Below are positions 55,627 through 64,000 of a DNA stretch of 64,000 nt, in pieces. Under the pieces are notes generated by a model. That model saw only the letters and a list, made by a program, of their open reading frames with translations. It did no database searches and was not told where the DNA came from. Each line of letters begins with the position of its first letter. Within the stretch, counting starts at the first letter, position 1. Position numbers and translations under genes: made by a program. This DNA comes from Paraburkholderia largidicola (GTDB lineage Bacteria; Pseudomonadota; Gammaproteobacteria; Burkholderiales; Burkholderiaceae): positions 1,984,001 to 2,048,000 of the forward strand of contig NZ_AP023175.1 in assembly GCF_013426895.1 (NCBI RefSeq), read 5' to 3'.

Positions 55627-57402
55627 ATGGCTGCAATCAAGAATTCCCTGCCGCGTCGCAAGTTTGATGTGGTGATCGTCGGCGCAGGCGGCTCCGGAAT
55701 GCGCGCATCGCTGCAACTCGCACGTGCGGGTCTCTCCGTCTGCGTGCTGTCGAAAGTGTTCCCGACGCGTTCGCACACGGTCGCGGCGCAAGGCGGCATC
55801 GGCGCGTCGCTCGGCAACATGAGCGAAGACAACTGGCACTACCACTTCTACGACACGATCAAGGGCTCCGACTGGCTCGGCGACCAGGACGCGATCGAGT
55901 TCATGTGCCGCGAAGCACCGAACGCCGTCTACGAACTCGAACACTTCGGCATGCCGTTCGACCGTAACGCGGATGGCACGATCTATCAGCGTCCGTTCGG
56001 CGGCCACACGGCCAACTACGGTGAGAAGCCCGTGCAACGCGCGTGCGCAGCCGCTGACCGGACCGGTCACGCACTCTTGCACACGCTGTACCAGCAGAAC
56101 GTCGCGGCCAAGACCACGTTCTTCGTCGAATGGATGGCGCTGGACCTGATCCGCGACGCCGAAGGCGACGTGCTCGGCGTGACCGCGCTGGAAATGGAAA
56201 CGGGCGACGTCTACATCCTTGAAGGCAAGACCACGCTGTTCGCCACGGGCGGCGCGGGCCGGATCTTCGCGGCCTCGACCAATGCGTTCATCAACACGGG
56301 TGACGGCCTCGGTATGGCCGCACGCGCGGGCATCCCGCTCGAAGACATGGAATTCTGGCAATTCCACCCGACGGGCGTCGCCGGCGCGGGCGTGCTGATT
56401 ACGGAAGGCGTGCGCGGCGAAGGCGGCATCCTGCGTAACTCGGACGGCGAGCGCTTCATGGAGCGCTACGCGCCGACGCTGAAGGATCTGGCGCCGCGCG
56501 ACTTCGTCTCGCGCTCGATGGACCAGGAAATCAAGGAAGGCCGTGGCGTCGGTCCGAACAAGGACCACGTGCTGCTGGACCTGTCGCACATCGGCGCCGA
56601 GACGATCATGAAGCGTCTGCCGTCGATCCGCGAAATCGCGCTGAAGTTCGCGAACGTCGACTGCATCAAGGAACCGATCCCGGTTGTGCCGACCATCCAT
56701 TACCAGATGGGCGGCATTCCGACCAATATTCACGGTCAGGTGGTCGGTACGGCCAAGGGCCACGAAGACCCGATCAACGGTTTCTACGCCGTGGGCGAAT
56801 GCTCGTGCGTGTCGGTGCACGGCGCGAACCGCCTGGGCACGAACTCGCTGCTCGACCTGGTGGTGTTCGGCCGCGCGGCCGGCAACCATATCGTCAAGCA
56901 CGTGAAGGAAGTCAAGGAGCACAAGCCGCTGCCCGCGGATGCCGCTGACTTCGCGCTCTCGCGTCTGGCGAAGCTGGACAAATCCAGCTCGGGCGAATAC
57001 GCGCAGAACGTGGCGAACGATATCCGCTCGACGATGCAAAAGCACGCAGGCGTGTTCCGTACGTCGGCGCTGCTGGCCGAAGGCGTCGAGCGCATTCGCG
57101 AAGTGGCCGCGCGTGTGGACAACATCCACCTGAAGGACAAGTCGAAGGTGTTCAACACGGCGCGCGTGGAAGCGCTCGAAGTGGAGAACCTGATCGAAGT
57201 CGCGCGCGCGACGATGGTGTCGGCCGAAGCGCGCAAGGAAAGCCGTGGCGCGCACGCGCAGAACGACTTCGAACATCGCGACGACGAGAACTGGCTGCGC
57301 CACACGCTGTGGTACAGCGAAGGCGACCGCCTCGACTACAAGCCGGTGCACATGAACCCGCTGACGGTCGAATCGGTGCCGCCGAAGGCACGAACCTTCT
57401 AA
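55627..57402 (+). CDS. sdhA: Succinate dehydrogenase flavoprotein subunit
   Basis: The product has 591 residues. It has the FAD-binding VVIVGAGGSGMRASLQLARA, the His that forms the covalent FAD bond in TRSHTVAAQGGIGASLGNMS, ATGGAGRIFAASTNAFINTG, and the dicarboxylate-binding HPTGVAGAGVLITEGVRGEG and YYQMGGIPTN-type HYQMGGIPTNIHGQVVG segment. The C-terminal cap has LRHTLWYSEGDRLDYKPVHM. It oxidises succinate to fumarate. Flavinylation depends on SdhE, encoded just after sdhB. Confidence 0.97.
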   Translation: MAAIKNSLPRRKFDVVIVGAGGSGMRASLQLARAGLSVCVLSKVFPTRSHTVAAQGGIGASLGNMSEDNWHYHFYDTIKGSDWLGDQDAIEFMCREAPNAVYELEHFGMPFDRNADGTIYQRPFGGHTANYGEKPVQRACAAADRTGHALLHTLYQQNVAAKTTFFVEWMALDLIRDAEGDVLGVTALEMETGDVYILEGKTTLFATGGAGRIFAASTNAFINTGDGLGMAARAGIPLEDMEFWQFHPTGVAGAGVLITEGVRGEGGILRNSDGERFMERYAPTLKDLAPRDFVSRSMDQEIKEGRGVGPNKDHVLLDLSHIGAETIMKRLPSIREIALKFANVDCIKEPIPVVPTIHYQMGGIPTNIHGQVVGTAKGHEDPINGFYAVGECSCVSVHGANRLGTNSLLDLVVFGRAAGNHIVKHVKEVKEHKPLPADAADFALSRLAKLDKSSSGEYAQNVANDIRSTMQKHAGVFRTSALLAEGVERIREVAARVDNIHLKDKSKVFNTARVEALEVENLIEVARATMVSAEARKESRGAHAQNDFEHRDDENWLRHTLWYSEGDRLDYKPVHMNPLTVESVPPKARTF

Positions 57403-57437
57403 GCGCGTACCTTCTAAAGCACAAAGGACCCCACACC

Positions 57438-58142
57438 ATGGCCAAGCGTACATTCGAAATCTACCGCTACGACCCGGACAAGGACGCCGCGCCGCGCATG
57501 CAGACGTACGAGATCGAGATCGACTCGCACGAGCGCATGCTGCTCGACGCGCTGGTGAAACTGAAGGCACTGGACGAAACGCTGTCGTTCCGTCGCTCGT
57601 GCCGCGAAGGCGTGTGCGGCTCGGACGCGATGAACATCAACGGCAAGAACGGTCTTGCCTGCCTGACGAACCTGAACGATCTGCCGCAGAAGATCGTGCT
57701 GCGACCGCTCCCCGGCCTGCCGGTGATTCGCGACATGATTGTCGACATGACGCAGTTCTTCAACCAGTATCACTCGATCAAGCCGTATCTGATCAACGAC
57801 ACGCCGCCGCCGGAGAAGGAGCGTCTGCAGTCGCCGGAAGAGCGTGACGAGCTGGACGGGCTGTACGAGTGCATTCTGTGCGCGAGCTGCTCGACGTCGT
57901 GCCCGAGCTTCTGGTGGAATCCGGACAAGTTCGTCGGCCCGGCGGGGCTGCTGCAAGCCTATCGCTTCATCGCGGACAGCCGTGATGAAGCGACGGGCGA
58001 GCGGCTGGACAACCTGGAAGATCCGTACCGTCTGTTCCGTTGCCATACGATCATGAACTGCGTCGACGTGTGCCCGAAGGGGCTCAACCCGACCAAGGCG
58101 ATCGGCAAGATCAAGGAATTGATGGTCCGCCGGGCTGTCTGA
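57438..58142 (+). CDS. sdhB: Succinate dehydrogenase iron-sulfur subunit
   Basis: The product has 234 residues from the ATG at 57438. The N-terminal domain carries the [2Fe-2S] ligands in RRSCREGVCGSDAMNINGKN followed by GLAC. The C-terminal domain carries the [4Fe-4S] and [3Fe-4S] ligands in YECILCASCSTSCPSFWWNP and RCHTIMNCVDVCPKGLNP. It passes electrons from the flavin to the quinone site. An upstream in-frame extension inside sdhA was not used. Only one base separates its stop from sdhE. Confidence 0.97.
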   Translation: MAKRTFEIYRYDPDKDAAPRMQTYEIEIDSHERMLLDALVKLKALDETLSFRRSCREGVCGSDAMNINGKNGLACLTNLNDLPQKIVLRPLPGLPVIRDMIVDMTQFFNQYHSIKPYLINDTPPPEKERLQSPEERDELDGLYECILCASCSTSCPSFWWNPDKFVGPAGLLQAYRFIADSRDEATGERLDNLEDPYRLFRCHTIMNCVDVCPKGLNPTKAIGKIKELMVRRAV

Positions 58143-58143
58143 G

Positions 58144-58416
58144 GTGGACGACGCATCGCATCAGTCCGACCCGCTGCGTCGTGCGCGTCTGAAGTGGCGC
58201 GCCCGGCGTGGCCTGCTGGAAAACGATCTGATTTTCGAGCGTTTTTTCAGCCGATATGAGCATGATCTCAGTGATGCGGACGTAGGCGCGCTCACGCGCC
58301 TGCTCGAACTGAGCGATAACGACCTGATGGACTTGCTGCTCGCCCGCAAGGAACCGGAAGGCGACCTTGCCGACGCCGATGTCGTGCGGGTGCTGGAGAT
58401 GCTGCGTAACGTGTAA
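58144..58416 (+). CDS. sdhE: FAD assembly factor SdhE
   Basis: The product has 90 residues from GTG at 58144. It is a small helical protein with the conserved RGxxE region in WRARRGLLENDLIFERFFSR, needed for covalent attachment of FAD to SdhA, followed by LTRLLELSDNDLMDLLLARK. Its position directly after sdhB and before gltA is the standard one in betaproteobacteria. Confidence 0.93.
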   Translation: MDDASHQSDPLRRARLKWRARRGLLENDLIFERFFSRYEHDLSDADVGALTRLLELSDNDLMDLLLARKEPEGDLADADVVRVLEMLRNV

Positions 58417-58444
58417 TCAAGGCGTAAGCCTCGCCGTTACGCAG
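58402..58444 (+). promoter_or_regulatory. Hairpin spanning the sdhE stop codon
   Basis: CTGCGTAACG at 58402-58411 and CGTTACGCAG at 58435-58444 are exact inverted repeats, with a further GCGTAA/TTACGC pair that can form an alternative inner hairpin using the same right arm. The stem covers the end of sdhE and the start of the 92-base gap to gltA. No T-run follows, so it may set the relative amounts of sdh and gltA message. Confidence 0.5.
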
Positions 58445-58508
58445 GTGAGTTTGATCCAGGCGTGCAATTATCGAAACCCTGTTTCCATACTTCGATTGAG
58501 GATGTGCT

Positions 58509-59810
58509 ATGACCCCGTCAGATGTTAAAGCCACGCTATCGTTCAGCGACAACTCGCCGAGCGTTGAAATGCCGATTTACAAGGGCACGATGGGCCCGGA
58601 TGTGATCGACATCCGTAAGCTGTACGGTCAGACCGGCAAGTTCACGTACGATCCGGGCTTCATGTCGACGGCGTCGTGCAACTCGGCTATCACCTACATC
58701 GACGGTGACAAGGGCGAGCTGCTGTATCGCGGCTTCCCGATCGACAATCTCGCGGAAAACGCGGACTTCCTCGAAACGTGCTACGCGCTGCTGAAGGGCG
58801 AATTGCCGAATCAGGCGCAGAAGGACGAGTTCGTGAAGACGGTCACGAACCACACGATGGTTCACGAGCAGATGCAGTTCTTCTTCCGTGGCTTCCGCCG
58901 TGACGCGCACCCGATGGCGATTCTCGTCGCTGCAGTCGGCGCGCTGTCGGCGTTCTACCACGACTCGCTCGACATCAATAACCCGCGTCACCGCGAAGTC
59001 TCGGCGATCCGCATGATCGCCAAGCTGCCGACGCTGGTCGCAATGGCGTACAAGTACTCGATCGGCCAGCCGTTCGTGTATCCGCAGAACAATCTGTCGT
59101 ACAGCGCGAACTTCATGCGCATGATGTTCTCGAACCCGTGCGAAGAGTACCAGGTCAACGAAGTGCTGGTCCGCGCACTCGACCGTATCCTGATCCTGCA
59201 CGCCGACCACGAGCAGAACGCATCGACGTCGACGGTTCGTCTGGCGGGTTCGTCGGGCGCGAATCCGTTCGCGTGTATCGCGGCCGGTATCGCATGTCTG
59301 TGGGGCCCGGCGCACGGCGGCGCGAACGAAGCCGCGCTGAACATGCTGGAAGAAATCGGCTCGGTCGACAACATCCCTGAGTTCATCAAGCAGGTGAAGG
59401 ACAAGAACTCGGGCGTGAAGCTGATGGGCTTCGGTCACCGCGTCTACAAGAACTACGATCCGCGTGCGAAGCTGATGCGCGAAACGTGCTACGAAGTGCT
59501 GAACGAACTGGGCCTGCACGACGACCCGCTGTTCAAGCTCGCCATGGCACTGGAAAAGATCGCGCTGGAAGACGAATACTTCGTGTCGCGCAAGCTGTAC
59601 CCGAACGTCGACTTCTACTCGGGTATCGTGCAGCGCGCGCTGGGCATCCCGACGTCGATGTTCACGTGTATCTTCGCGATGGCACGTACGGTCGGCTGGA
59701 TCGCACAGTGGAATGAAATGATCGGCGATCCTGAGCAGAAGATTGGCCGTCCGCGTCAGCTGTTCATCGGCGAGACGCCGCGCGAAGCAAAGCCGATCGC
59801 TCAGCGCTAA
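58509..59810 (+). CDS. gltA: Citrate synthase
   Basis: The product has 433 residues, matching the type II hexameric citrate synthases of proteobacteria. It has an N-terminal domain starting near [20 protein letters not shown] and the catalytic residues His in [20 protein letters not shown], His in [15 protein letters not shown] and Asp in [15 protein letters not shown]. It condenses acetyl-CoA with oxaloacetate to start the TCA cycle. Type II enzymes of this sort are often inhibited by NADH. GAGGA precedes the ATG. It lies 92 bases after sdhE, and a UUCG-loop terminator follows. Confidence 0.97.
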   Translation: MTPSDVKATLSFSDNSPSVEMPIYKGTMGPDVIDIRKLYGQTGKFTYDPGFMSTASCNSAITYIDGDKGELLYRGFPIDNLAENADFLETCYALLKGELPNQAQKDEFVKTVTNHTMVHEQMQFFFRGFRRDAHPMAILVAAVGALSAFYHDSLDINNPRHREVSAIRMIAKLPTLVAMAYKYSIGQPFVYPQNNLSYSANFMRMMFSNPCEEYQVNEVLVRALDRILILHADHEQNASTSTVRLAGSSGANPFACIAAGIACLWGPAHGGANEAALNMLEEIGSVDNIPEFIKQVKDKNSGVKLMGFGHRVYKNYDPRAKLMRETCYEVLNELGLHDDPLFKLAMALEKIALEDEYFVSRKLYPNVDFYSGIVQRALGIPTSMFTCIFAMARTVGWIAQWNEMIGDPEQKIGRPRQLFIGETPREAKPIAQR

Positions 59811-59857
59811 GCGACGGGCGCGTTAGCGCTCTACGCTGGCACCAGACGCATCGCGTG

Positions 59858-59896
59858 AAACACCCCAACGGTTCGCCGTTGGGGTGTTTTGTTTTT
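59858..59896 (+). terminator. Intrinsic terminator of gltA with UUCG loop
   Basis: AAACACCCCAACGG and CCGTTGGGGTGTTT form a perfect stem closed by a TTCG tetraloop, followed by TGTTTTTAT. It lies 48 bases after the gltA stop and is a very strong rho-independent terminator. Confidence 0.92.
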
Positions 59897-59925
59897 ATAT
59901 GCCGTTCGGTCAGGTCAGGGCGCAC

Positions 59926-59954
59926 TTGACCGGCGGTGGTCAAAAGGCAATAAT
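59926..59954 (+). promoter_or_regulatory. Strong sigma70 promoter for the small RNA candidate
   Basis: TTGACC at 59926-59931 and AATAAT at 59949-59954 each match the consensus in five of six positions and are separated by exactly 17 bp. It lies after the gltA terminator, so it starts a new transcript at about 59960-59963. Confidence 0.75.
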
Positions 59955-59960
59955 GAAGCC

Positions 59961-60096
59961 TCAAAACTACGTACCAGCGGGTGCGAAAAACGTAGCGCCG
60001 CCCGGCAAGCCGGGTCCCACCAGGAGTGGGAGTTTTGTCGAACGACAGATAGAGAATCCCGCATGCAACGGCCACCTCAGGTGGCCGTTTGTTTTT
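59961..60096 (+). ncRNA. Putative structured small RNA between gltA and the next gene
   Basis: The segment has a near-consensus promoter in front and ends in a rho-independent terminator (AACGGCCACC, TCA, GGTGGCCGTT, then TGTTTTT; 60067-60096), giving a transcript of about 135 nt. No ORF of useful length is present. CAAAACT at 59962-59968 can pair with AGTTTTG at 60031-60037, enclosing three helices: ACGT with ACGT (59969-59972 and 59990-59993), CCCGG with CCGGG (60001-60014) and TCCCAC with GTGGGA (60015-60031). This is a compact multi-branch fold, followed by a single-stranded stretch at 60038-60066 that could pair with target messages. It does not match the consensus of a riboswitch, 6S RNA, 4.5S RNA or tmRNA that I know. 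Confidence 0.65.
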
Positions 60097-60104
60097 CTGC
60101 GGAC

Positions 60105-60701
60105 CTATCCACGAATCCTTTTGCCAAGGTACGTCGCACGCAGTAGTGTCGCGAAGCCGACTTTACCGGCCTTTTCCTGACGCCTCGTCAGCCCGTTGTC
60201 CAGCACGTAGGCCGACTGGATGCGCAACACGATGCGTCGTTTGCGGCTCCGGTCTCGTTCCGCTTCGAAGAAAACGGCGTAAAGCGACGTCGTGCCGTCT
60301 TCGTTCAGCTGTTCGAGCGTAACGAAGTTGGGTTGTTTCTCGTTGGCAATCGTAATGCGCCGGAACGGCAATTGAACGACGATGTCTCGTAGATACCCGC
60401 GTGAAAGTTCGTAGCGCTGCGGGTCGAGTACGCGACGCTCCTTGCCATCATCGTAGATTTCATCCGCAGGTATCAGATGAGTTGCACGCGCGTCCCATCG
60501 GAAGCTACGGGAAAAGCAGTGGCAAGAGAAAAGTACGAGTACGGTCATGTCTCCGCCTAATCCCAGATCGATCTTGAATGTGAAGGCATCGAGATGATTG
60601 AGACTCCACTTGGTTCCACGATAGCTCACCCCTGAGAATCGATGTCCAGGTTGAGGCGGTGAATCGACGATCGAATATTCGACTTGCGACATCGTTTGCA
60701 T
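60105..60701 (-). CDS. Hypothetical protein, possibly of a stationary-phase adaptation family
   Basis: The product has 198 residues from an ATG at 60701 (an ATG three codons later, [10 protein letters not shown], is also possible). The N-terminal half is beta-rich ([40 protein letters not shown]). The C-terminal half reads [40 protein letters not shown] and ends [20 protein letters not shown]. The conserved GFxxLLRAxYxGKxI ending occurs in proteins often labelled stationary-phase growth adaptation proteins in Burkholderia annotations; I recall the name but know no mechanism. There is no signal peptide or membrane helix. The gene is convergent with the small RNA, its stop about 10 bases from that terminator. 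Confidence 0.75.
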   Translation of the reverse strand: MQTMSQVEYSIVDSPPQPGHRFSGVSYRGTKWSLNHLDAFTFKIDLGLGGDMTVLVLFSCHCFSRSFRWDARATHLIPADEIYDDGKERRVLDPQRYELSRGYLRDIVVQLPFRRITIANEKQPNFVTLEQLNEDGTTSLYAVFFEAERDRSRKRRIVLRIQSAYVLDNGLTRRQEKAGKVGFATLLRATYLGKRIRG

Positions 60702-61059
60702 GGTTAGGGTGACTAATCATGCTATGGCGAACGCTGGAGTGGCCGCTATACGCCGTTCGGCCGACTGCCGCGTGTTTTCTCGCTACCTCGTCGCAGGACG
60801 TACTTTACGCACGTTCCCCCGTTCCAACGCCAGTTGCCGAGCTTCCGGCGCAGCGGAGGCACGCCCGGTTATCCATCCGATCATTTCGCAACGGGCGCAG
60901 ACACGCACCTCGGGTAGTACCGATACAGGTATCGGCACTACCACCCAACTCCATGTTTTTTATCGGTTTTCTCGATATCTGGTAGTCCTGGAAAGTCAAC
61001 TGCGTGGCATAATTGACCGGACACGAACTGCCCGATGTCATTACTATCCCCCGCATACC
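60702..61059. other. Regulatory region upstream of leuC
   Basis: About 360 bases without a gene. It contains a long dyad at 60913-60942: GGTAGT, A, CCGATAC, AG, GTATCGG, C, ACTACC, which pairs in 13 of its 14 arm positions. A CATAAT hexamer at 61008-61013 is the best -10 candidate for leuC, 47 bases before the ATG. The dyad has no T-run on either side, so it is more likely an operator or leader structure than a terminator. Leucine genes are often controlled by LysR-type regulators, but no such gene is nearby. Confidence 0.55.
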
Positions 61060-62469
61060 ATGGCACAGACTCTCTACGACAAATTGTGGAACACACACGT
61101 GGTCCACACGGAAGAAGATGGCACGACGATTCTCTATATCGACCGTCAACTGCTGCATGAAGTGACCAGCCCGCAGGCATTCGAAGGGCTGAAGCTCTCG
61201 GAGCGCCCGGTGTGGCGCATCAGCGCGAATCTGGCGGTGTCGGATCACAACGTGCCGACCACGGATCGCAGCCACGGCATCGCCGACCCCGTGTCGAAGC
61301 TGCAGGTCGATACGCTCGACGCGAACTGCGACGCATTCGGCATCACGCAGTTCAAGATGAACGACATGCGTCAGGGCATCGTTCACATCATCGGGCCGGA
61401 ACAGGGCGCGACGCTGCCGGGCATGACGATCGTTTGCGGCGACTCGCATACGTCGACGCACGGTGCGTTCGGCGCGCTGGCGCACGGCATCGGCACGTCG
61501 GAAGTCGAGCACGTGCTCGCCACGCAGACGCTTCTGCAGAAGAAGAGCAAGAACATGCTGGTCAAGGTCGAAGGCCAGTTGCCGCGCGGCTGCACCGCGA
61601 AGGACATCGTGCTCGCGATCATCGGCAAGATCGGCACGGCGGGCGGCACGGGCTACGCAATCGAATTCGGCGGCTCGACCATTCGCGCGCTGTCGATGGA
61701 AGGCCGCATGACCGTCTGCAATATGGCGATCGAAGCGGGCGCGCGCGCCGGCATGGTCGCCGTCGACGACACGACCGTCGACTACCTGAAGGGCCGTCCC
61801 TTCTCGCCGCAGGGCGTGGAATGGGACCAGGCCGTCGAATACTGGAAGCAGTTCAAGACCGATGCGGGCGCGCATTTCGATCGCGTGGTCGAACTGAACG
61901 CTGCCGAAATCGTGCCGCAGGTCACGTGGGGCACGTCGCCGGAAATGGTCACGTCCGTCGACGCACGCGTGCCGGATCCGGAGAAGGAAAAGGACCCGGT
62001 CAAGCGCGACGCGATGGAGCGCGCGCTGCAGTACATGGCGCTCGAACCGAATCTCCCCATCGAATCGATCAAGCCGGACAAGATTTTCATCGGCTCGTGC
62101 ACGAACGCTCGTATCGAAGATCTGCGCGCGGCAGCGTGGGTCGTGAAGAAGCTCGGCCGCCGCGTGGCACCGAACATCCGTCTCGCGATGGTCGTGCCGG
62201 GCTCGGGCCTCGTGAAGGCGCAAGCCGAACGCGAAGGTCTCGACAAGGTCTTCACGGATGCGGGTTTCGAATGGCGTGAGCCGGGTTGCTCGATGTGCCT
62301 CGCCATGAACGCTGACCGGCTGGAGCCGGGCGAGCGCTGCGCATCCACGTCGAACCGCAATTTCGAAGGCCGTCAGGGCGCGGGCGGACGCACGCACCTC
62401 GTCAGCCCCGCCATGGCAGCGGCTGCCGCCATCGAAGGGCATTTCGTCGACATTCGCAAGCTGGGATGA
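61060..62469 (+). CDS. leuC: 3-isopropylmalate dehydratase large subunit
   Basis: The product has 469 residues from the ATG at 61060 ([20 protein letters not shown]). It contains ATTDRSHG-like [60 protein letters not shown] and the [4Fe-4S] cysteines in [19 protein letters not shown] near residue 345 and [20 protein letters not shown] near 407. With LeuD it isomerises 2-isopropylmalate to 3-isopropylmalate in leucine synthesis. A longer in-frame upstream extension covers the regulatory region and was not used. leuD follows with an entericidin-like gene between. Confidence 0.96.
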   Translation: MAQTLYDKLWNTHVVHTEEDGTTILYIDRQLLHEVTSPQAFEGLKLSERPVWRISANLAVSDHNVPTTDRSHGIADPVSKLQVDTLDANCDAFGITQFKMNDMRQGIVHIIGPEQGATLPGMTIVCGDSHTSTHGAFGALAHGIGTSEVEHVLATQTLLQKKSKNMLVKVEGQLPRGCTAKDIVLAIIGKIGTAGGTGYAIEFGGSTIRALSMEGRMTVCNMAIEAGARAGMVAVDDTTVDYLKGRPFSPQGVEWDQAVEYWKQFKTDAGAHFDRVVELNAAEIVPQVTWGTSPEMVTSVDARVPDPEKEKDPVKRDAMERALQYMALEPNLPIESIKPDKIFIGSCTNARIEDLRAAAWVVKKLGRRVAPNIRLAMVVPGSGLVKAQAEREGLDKVFTDAGFEWREPGCSMCLAMNADRLEPGERCASTSNRNFEGRQGAGGRTHLVSPAMAAAAAIEGHFVDIRKLG

Positions 62470-62476
62470 ACGCCAC

Positions 62477-62629
62477 ATGAACATCGATCGCATCGCACTT
62501 CTGCGCCGATTCGCACTCGCGACGCTAGCCGGGCTGCTGCTCGGACTCGCTGGGTGCAACACGGTGCATGGCTTTGGCGAAGACCTGCAGCATCTGGGCG
62601 GGTCGATCAGCGACAAGGCGGCAAAGTAA
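62477..62629 (+). CDS. Entericidin-like small lipoprotein between leuC and leuD
   Basis: This 50-residue ORF runs from the ATG at 62477 to TAA at 62627-62629, seven bases after the leuC stop. It reads MNIDRIALLRRFALATLAGL, then LLGLAGCNTVHGFGEDLQ and ends ISDKAAK. The lipobox LAGCN and the Gx(D/E)xxxxGxxI tail are the pattern of entericidin A/B family lipoproteins (ECN family). These are tiny envelope lipoproteins often linked to starvation or stress. A small lipoprotein between leuC and leuD is common in Burkholderia and relatives; no role in leucine synthesis is known. It is translated from the same message as leuC. Confidence 0.88.
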   Translation: MNIDRIALLRRFALATLAGLLLGLAGCNTVHGFGEDLQHLGGSISDKAAK

Positions 62630-62705
62630 GCGGTTTTTGATTCGCCGGAGGGCGTGGGTGATGCGAATGTGCACCGCCGTCCGGCTTCGAACAGGCTAAA
62701 GCGTC

Positions 62706-63359
62706 ATGGAAAAATTCATCGTACATACCGGCGTCGTGGCGCCGCTCGATCGCGAAAACGTCGACACTGACGCGATCATTCCGAAGCAGTTCCTGAAGTC
62801 GATCAAGCGCACGGGCTTCGGTCCCAACGCTTTCGACGAATGGCGTTATCTCGATCACGGCGAGCCAGGCCAGGACAACTCGAAGCGTCCGCTGAATCCG
62901 GATTTCGTGCTGAACCAGCCGCGCTATCAGGGCGCGTCCGTGCTGCTCGCGCGCCAGAACTTCGGCTGCGGCAGCTCGCGCGAGCACGCGCCGTGGGCGC
63001 TGCAACAGTACGGCTTCCGCGCGATCATCGCGCCGAGCTTTGCGGACATCTTCTATAACAACTGCTTCAAGAACGGTCTGCTGCCGATCGTGCTGACGGA
63101 TGCGCAGGTCGACCATCTGTTCAACGAAACATTCGCGTTCAACGGCTTCCAGCTGACCGTCGATCTGGACAAGCAGGTCGTGCGCACGGCGGACGGCAGC
63201 GCCGAATATCCGTTCGAAGTCGCTGCGTTCCGCAAGTACTGCCTGCTGAACGGCTTCGACGACATCGGCCTCACGCTGCGTCACGCGGACAAGATTCGCC
63301 AGTACGAGGCAGAGCGGATTGCGAAGCAGCCGTGGCTGAATAACCGCCTCGTGCGCTGA
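62706..63359 (+). CDS. leuD: 3-isopropylmalate dehydratase small subunit
   Basis: The product has 217 residues, the usual length for LeuD. It begins [20 protein letters not shown] with [19 protein letters not shown] and carries the substrate-binding swivel motif [20 protein letters not shown], followed by [20 protein letters not shown] and LPIVL. It joins LeuC to form the active heterodimer. The start lies 76 bases after the entericidin-like stop. Confidence 0.96.
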   Translation: MEKFIVHTGVVAPLDRENVDTDAIIPKQFLKSIKRTGFGPNAFDEWRYLDHGEPGQDNSKRPLNPDFVLNQPRYQGASVLLARQNFGCGSSREHAPWALQQYGFRAIIAPSFADIFYNNCFKNGLLPIVLTDAQVDHLFNETFAFNGFQLTVDLDKQVVRTADGSAEYPFEVAAFRKYCLLNGFDDIGLTLRHADKIRQYEAERIAKQPWLNNRLVR

Positions 63360-63405
63360 AGCGCGCCTTAGATCGAAGCCAGATAGAAACCAGAAAGGAA
63401 TCCGC

Positions 63406-64000
63406 ATGAAGATCGCAGTGTTGCCGGGCGACGGCATTGGCAAGGAAATCGTTAAGGAAGCCGTCAAGGTTCTGAACGTGCTCGGCGAGAAGTTCGAGCT
63501 CGAAGAAGCGCCCGTCGGCGGCGCGGGCTACGAGGCGTCGGGTCATCCGCTGCCGGAAGCCACGCTGAAGCTCGCGAAGGAAGCGGACGCGATCCTGTTC
63601 GGCGCCGTTGGCGACTGGAAATACGATTCGCTCGAGCGCGCGCTGCGTCCGGAACAGGCCATCCTGGGCCTGCGCAAGCATCTGCAGCTGTTCGCGAACT
63701 TCCGTCCGGCGATCTGCTATCCGCAGCTGACGGGTGCGTCGTCGCTGAAGCCGGAAATCGTGTCGGGTCTCGACATCCTGATCGTGCGCGAACTGAACGG
63801 TGACATCTATTTCGGCTCGCCGCGCGGCGTGCGGGCGGCGCCGGACGGTCCGTTCGAAGGCGCGAAAGAAGGCTTCGACACGATGCGTTATTCGGAACCC
63901 GAAGTGCGCCGTATCGCGCACGTCGCGTTCCAGGCGGCCCAGAAGCGCGACAAGAAGCTGACGTCGGTCGACAAGGCGAACGTGCTCGAAACGTCGCAAT
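63406..64000 (+). CDS. leuB: 3-isopropylmalate dehydrogenase, partial (C-terminus outside window)
   Basis: The frame is open from the ATG at 63406 to the end of the window, giving 198 residues. It begins [20 protein letters not shown] and continues with [40 protein letters not shown] and the substrate-binding [33 protein letters not shown] is the start of the conserved dehydrogenase active-site helix. It oxidises and decarboxylates 3-isopropylmalate with NAD, the third specific step of leucine synthesis. AGAAAGGAATCC is the ribosome-binding site. It lies 46 bases after leuD, so it is in the same operon. Confidence 0.96.
   Translation, partial: MKIAVLPGDGIGKEIVKEAVKVLNVLGEKFELEEAPVGGAGYEASGHPLPEATLKLAKEADAILFGAVGDWKYDSLERALRPEQAILGLRKHLQLFANFRPAICYPQLTGASSLKPEIVSGLDILIVRELNGDIYFGSPRGVRAAPDGPFEGAKEGFDTMRYSEPEVRRIAHVAFQAAQKRDKKLTSVDKANVLETSQ

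Noticed and set aside
55228..57570. 780-codon open frame opposite sdhA
   Set aside because: Antisense shadow; sdhA is complete and in an operon with sdhC, sdhD and sdhB.
59961..60096. Known riboswitch
   Set aside because: The multi-helix shape suggested one, but an intrinsic terminator ends the RNA with no plus-strand gene behind it, and I could not match conserved cores of the common riboswitch classes.

Overview
This window looks like a chromosomal segment from Paraburkholderia or a close Burkholderiaceae relative. The evidence is the high GC content, the protein families present, and the gene order mdh | gntR-sdhCDAB-sdhE-gltA followed by leuCDB. As I recall, that order is typical of the second chromosome of Burkholderia sensu lato; I could not check it here. 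There are no tRNA or rRNA genes, phage genes, transposase genes or CRISPR arrays.

Layout. (1) 1-8.6 kb is mixed housekeeping and accessory genes: the start of an AGE-family epimerase, an MgtC-like membrane protein, an alanine-rich membrane protein, a 52-residue protein behind a distinctive promoter, a small secreted His/Tyr/Pro-rich protein, a 3-hydroxyacyl-CoA dehydrogenase next to a flavin reductase, an intracellular PHA depolymerase and a GST. (2) 8.6-15.1 kb holds a chemoreceptor and a copper-exporting ATPase with a textbook CueR-type promoter. They are bracketed by two inverted, roughly 600-bp palindromic repeat elements, the second followed by a tandem array. (3) 15.3-24 kb is cell-envelope genes: DUF1254, a large DUF748/AsmA-like protein, a LysM/M23-like lipoprotein and RlpA, then a MocR regulator. 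(4) 24.1-28.6 kb is a polyamine/GABA-type ABC importer, divergent from the MocR gene.

(5) 28.7-29.5 kb has a broken GNAT acetyltransferase and a GlsB-type stress protein. (6) 29.5-34.8 kb is one tightly overlapping TetR-HlyD-ABC-permease-outer-membrane-factor export operon. (7) 35.2-37.3 kb is a compact REC-only / DUF192 / TadE-like / lytic transglycosylase operon with overlapping start and stop codons. (8) 37.8-42.5 kb is a sugar-type ABC importer with two different permeases. (9) 42.5-44.1 kb is gene-poor around a DUF3313 lipoprotein.

(10) 44.2-59.8 kb is a central-carbon block. On the minus strand are aconitase, 2-methylcitrate dehydratase, an MliC-like protein, 2-methylcitrate synthase, methylisocitrate lyase, a CitE-like lyase and malate dehydrogenase. 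On the plus strand are a GntR regulator, succinate dehydrogenase with its flavinylation factor, and citrate synthase. It couples the TCA cycle to propionate oxidation. The GntR gene lies behind a perfect 20-bp palindrome that is probably its operator. (11) 59.9-60.1 kb carries a strong promoter, a multi-hairpin sequence and a terminator but no ORF, most likely an independent small RNA. (12) 60.1-64 kb is a hypothetical protein and the leucine genes leuC, an entericidin-like lipoprotein, leuD and the start of leuB.

The most unusual items are the inverted palindromic repeats around mcp-copA, the structured small-RNA candidate after gltA, the 25-bp near-palindrome before the DUF748 gene, the paired AGGG-N4-CCCT boxes before the 52-residue gene, and the REC/DUF192/TadE/transglycosylase mini-operon.
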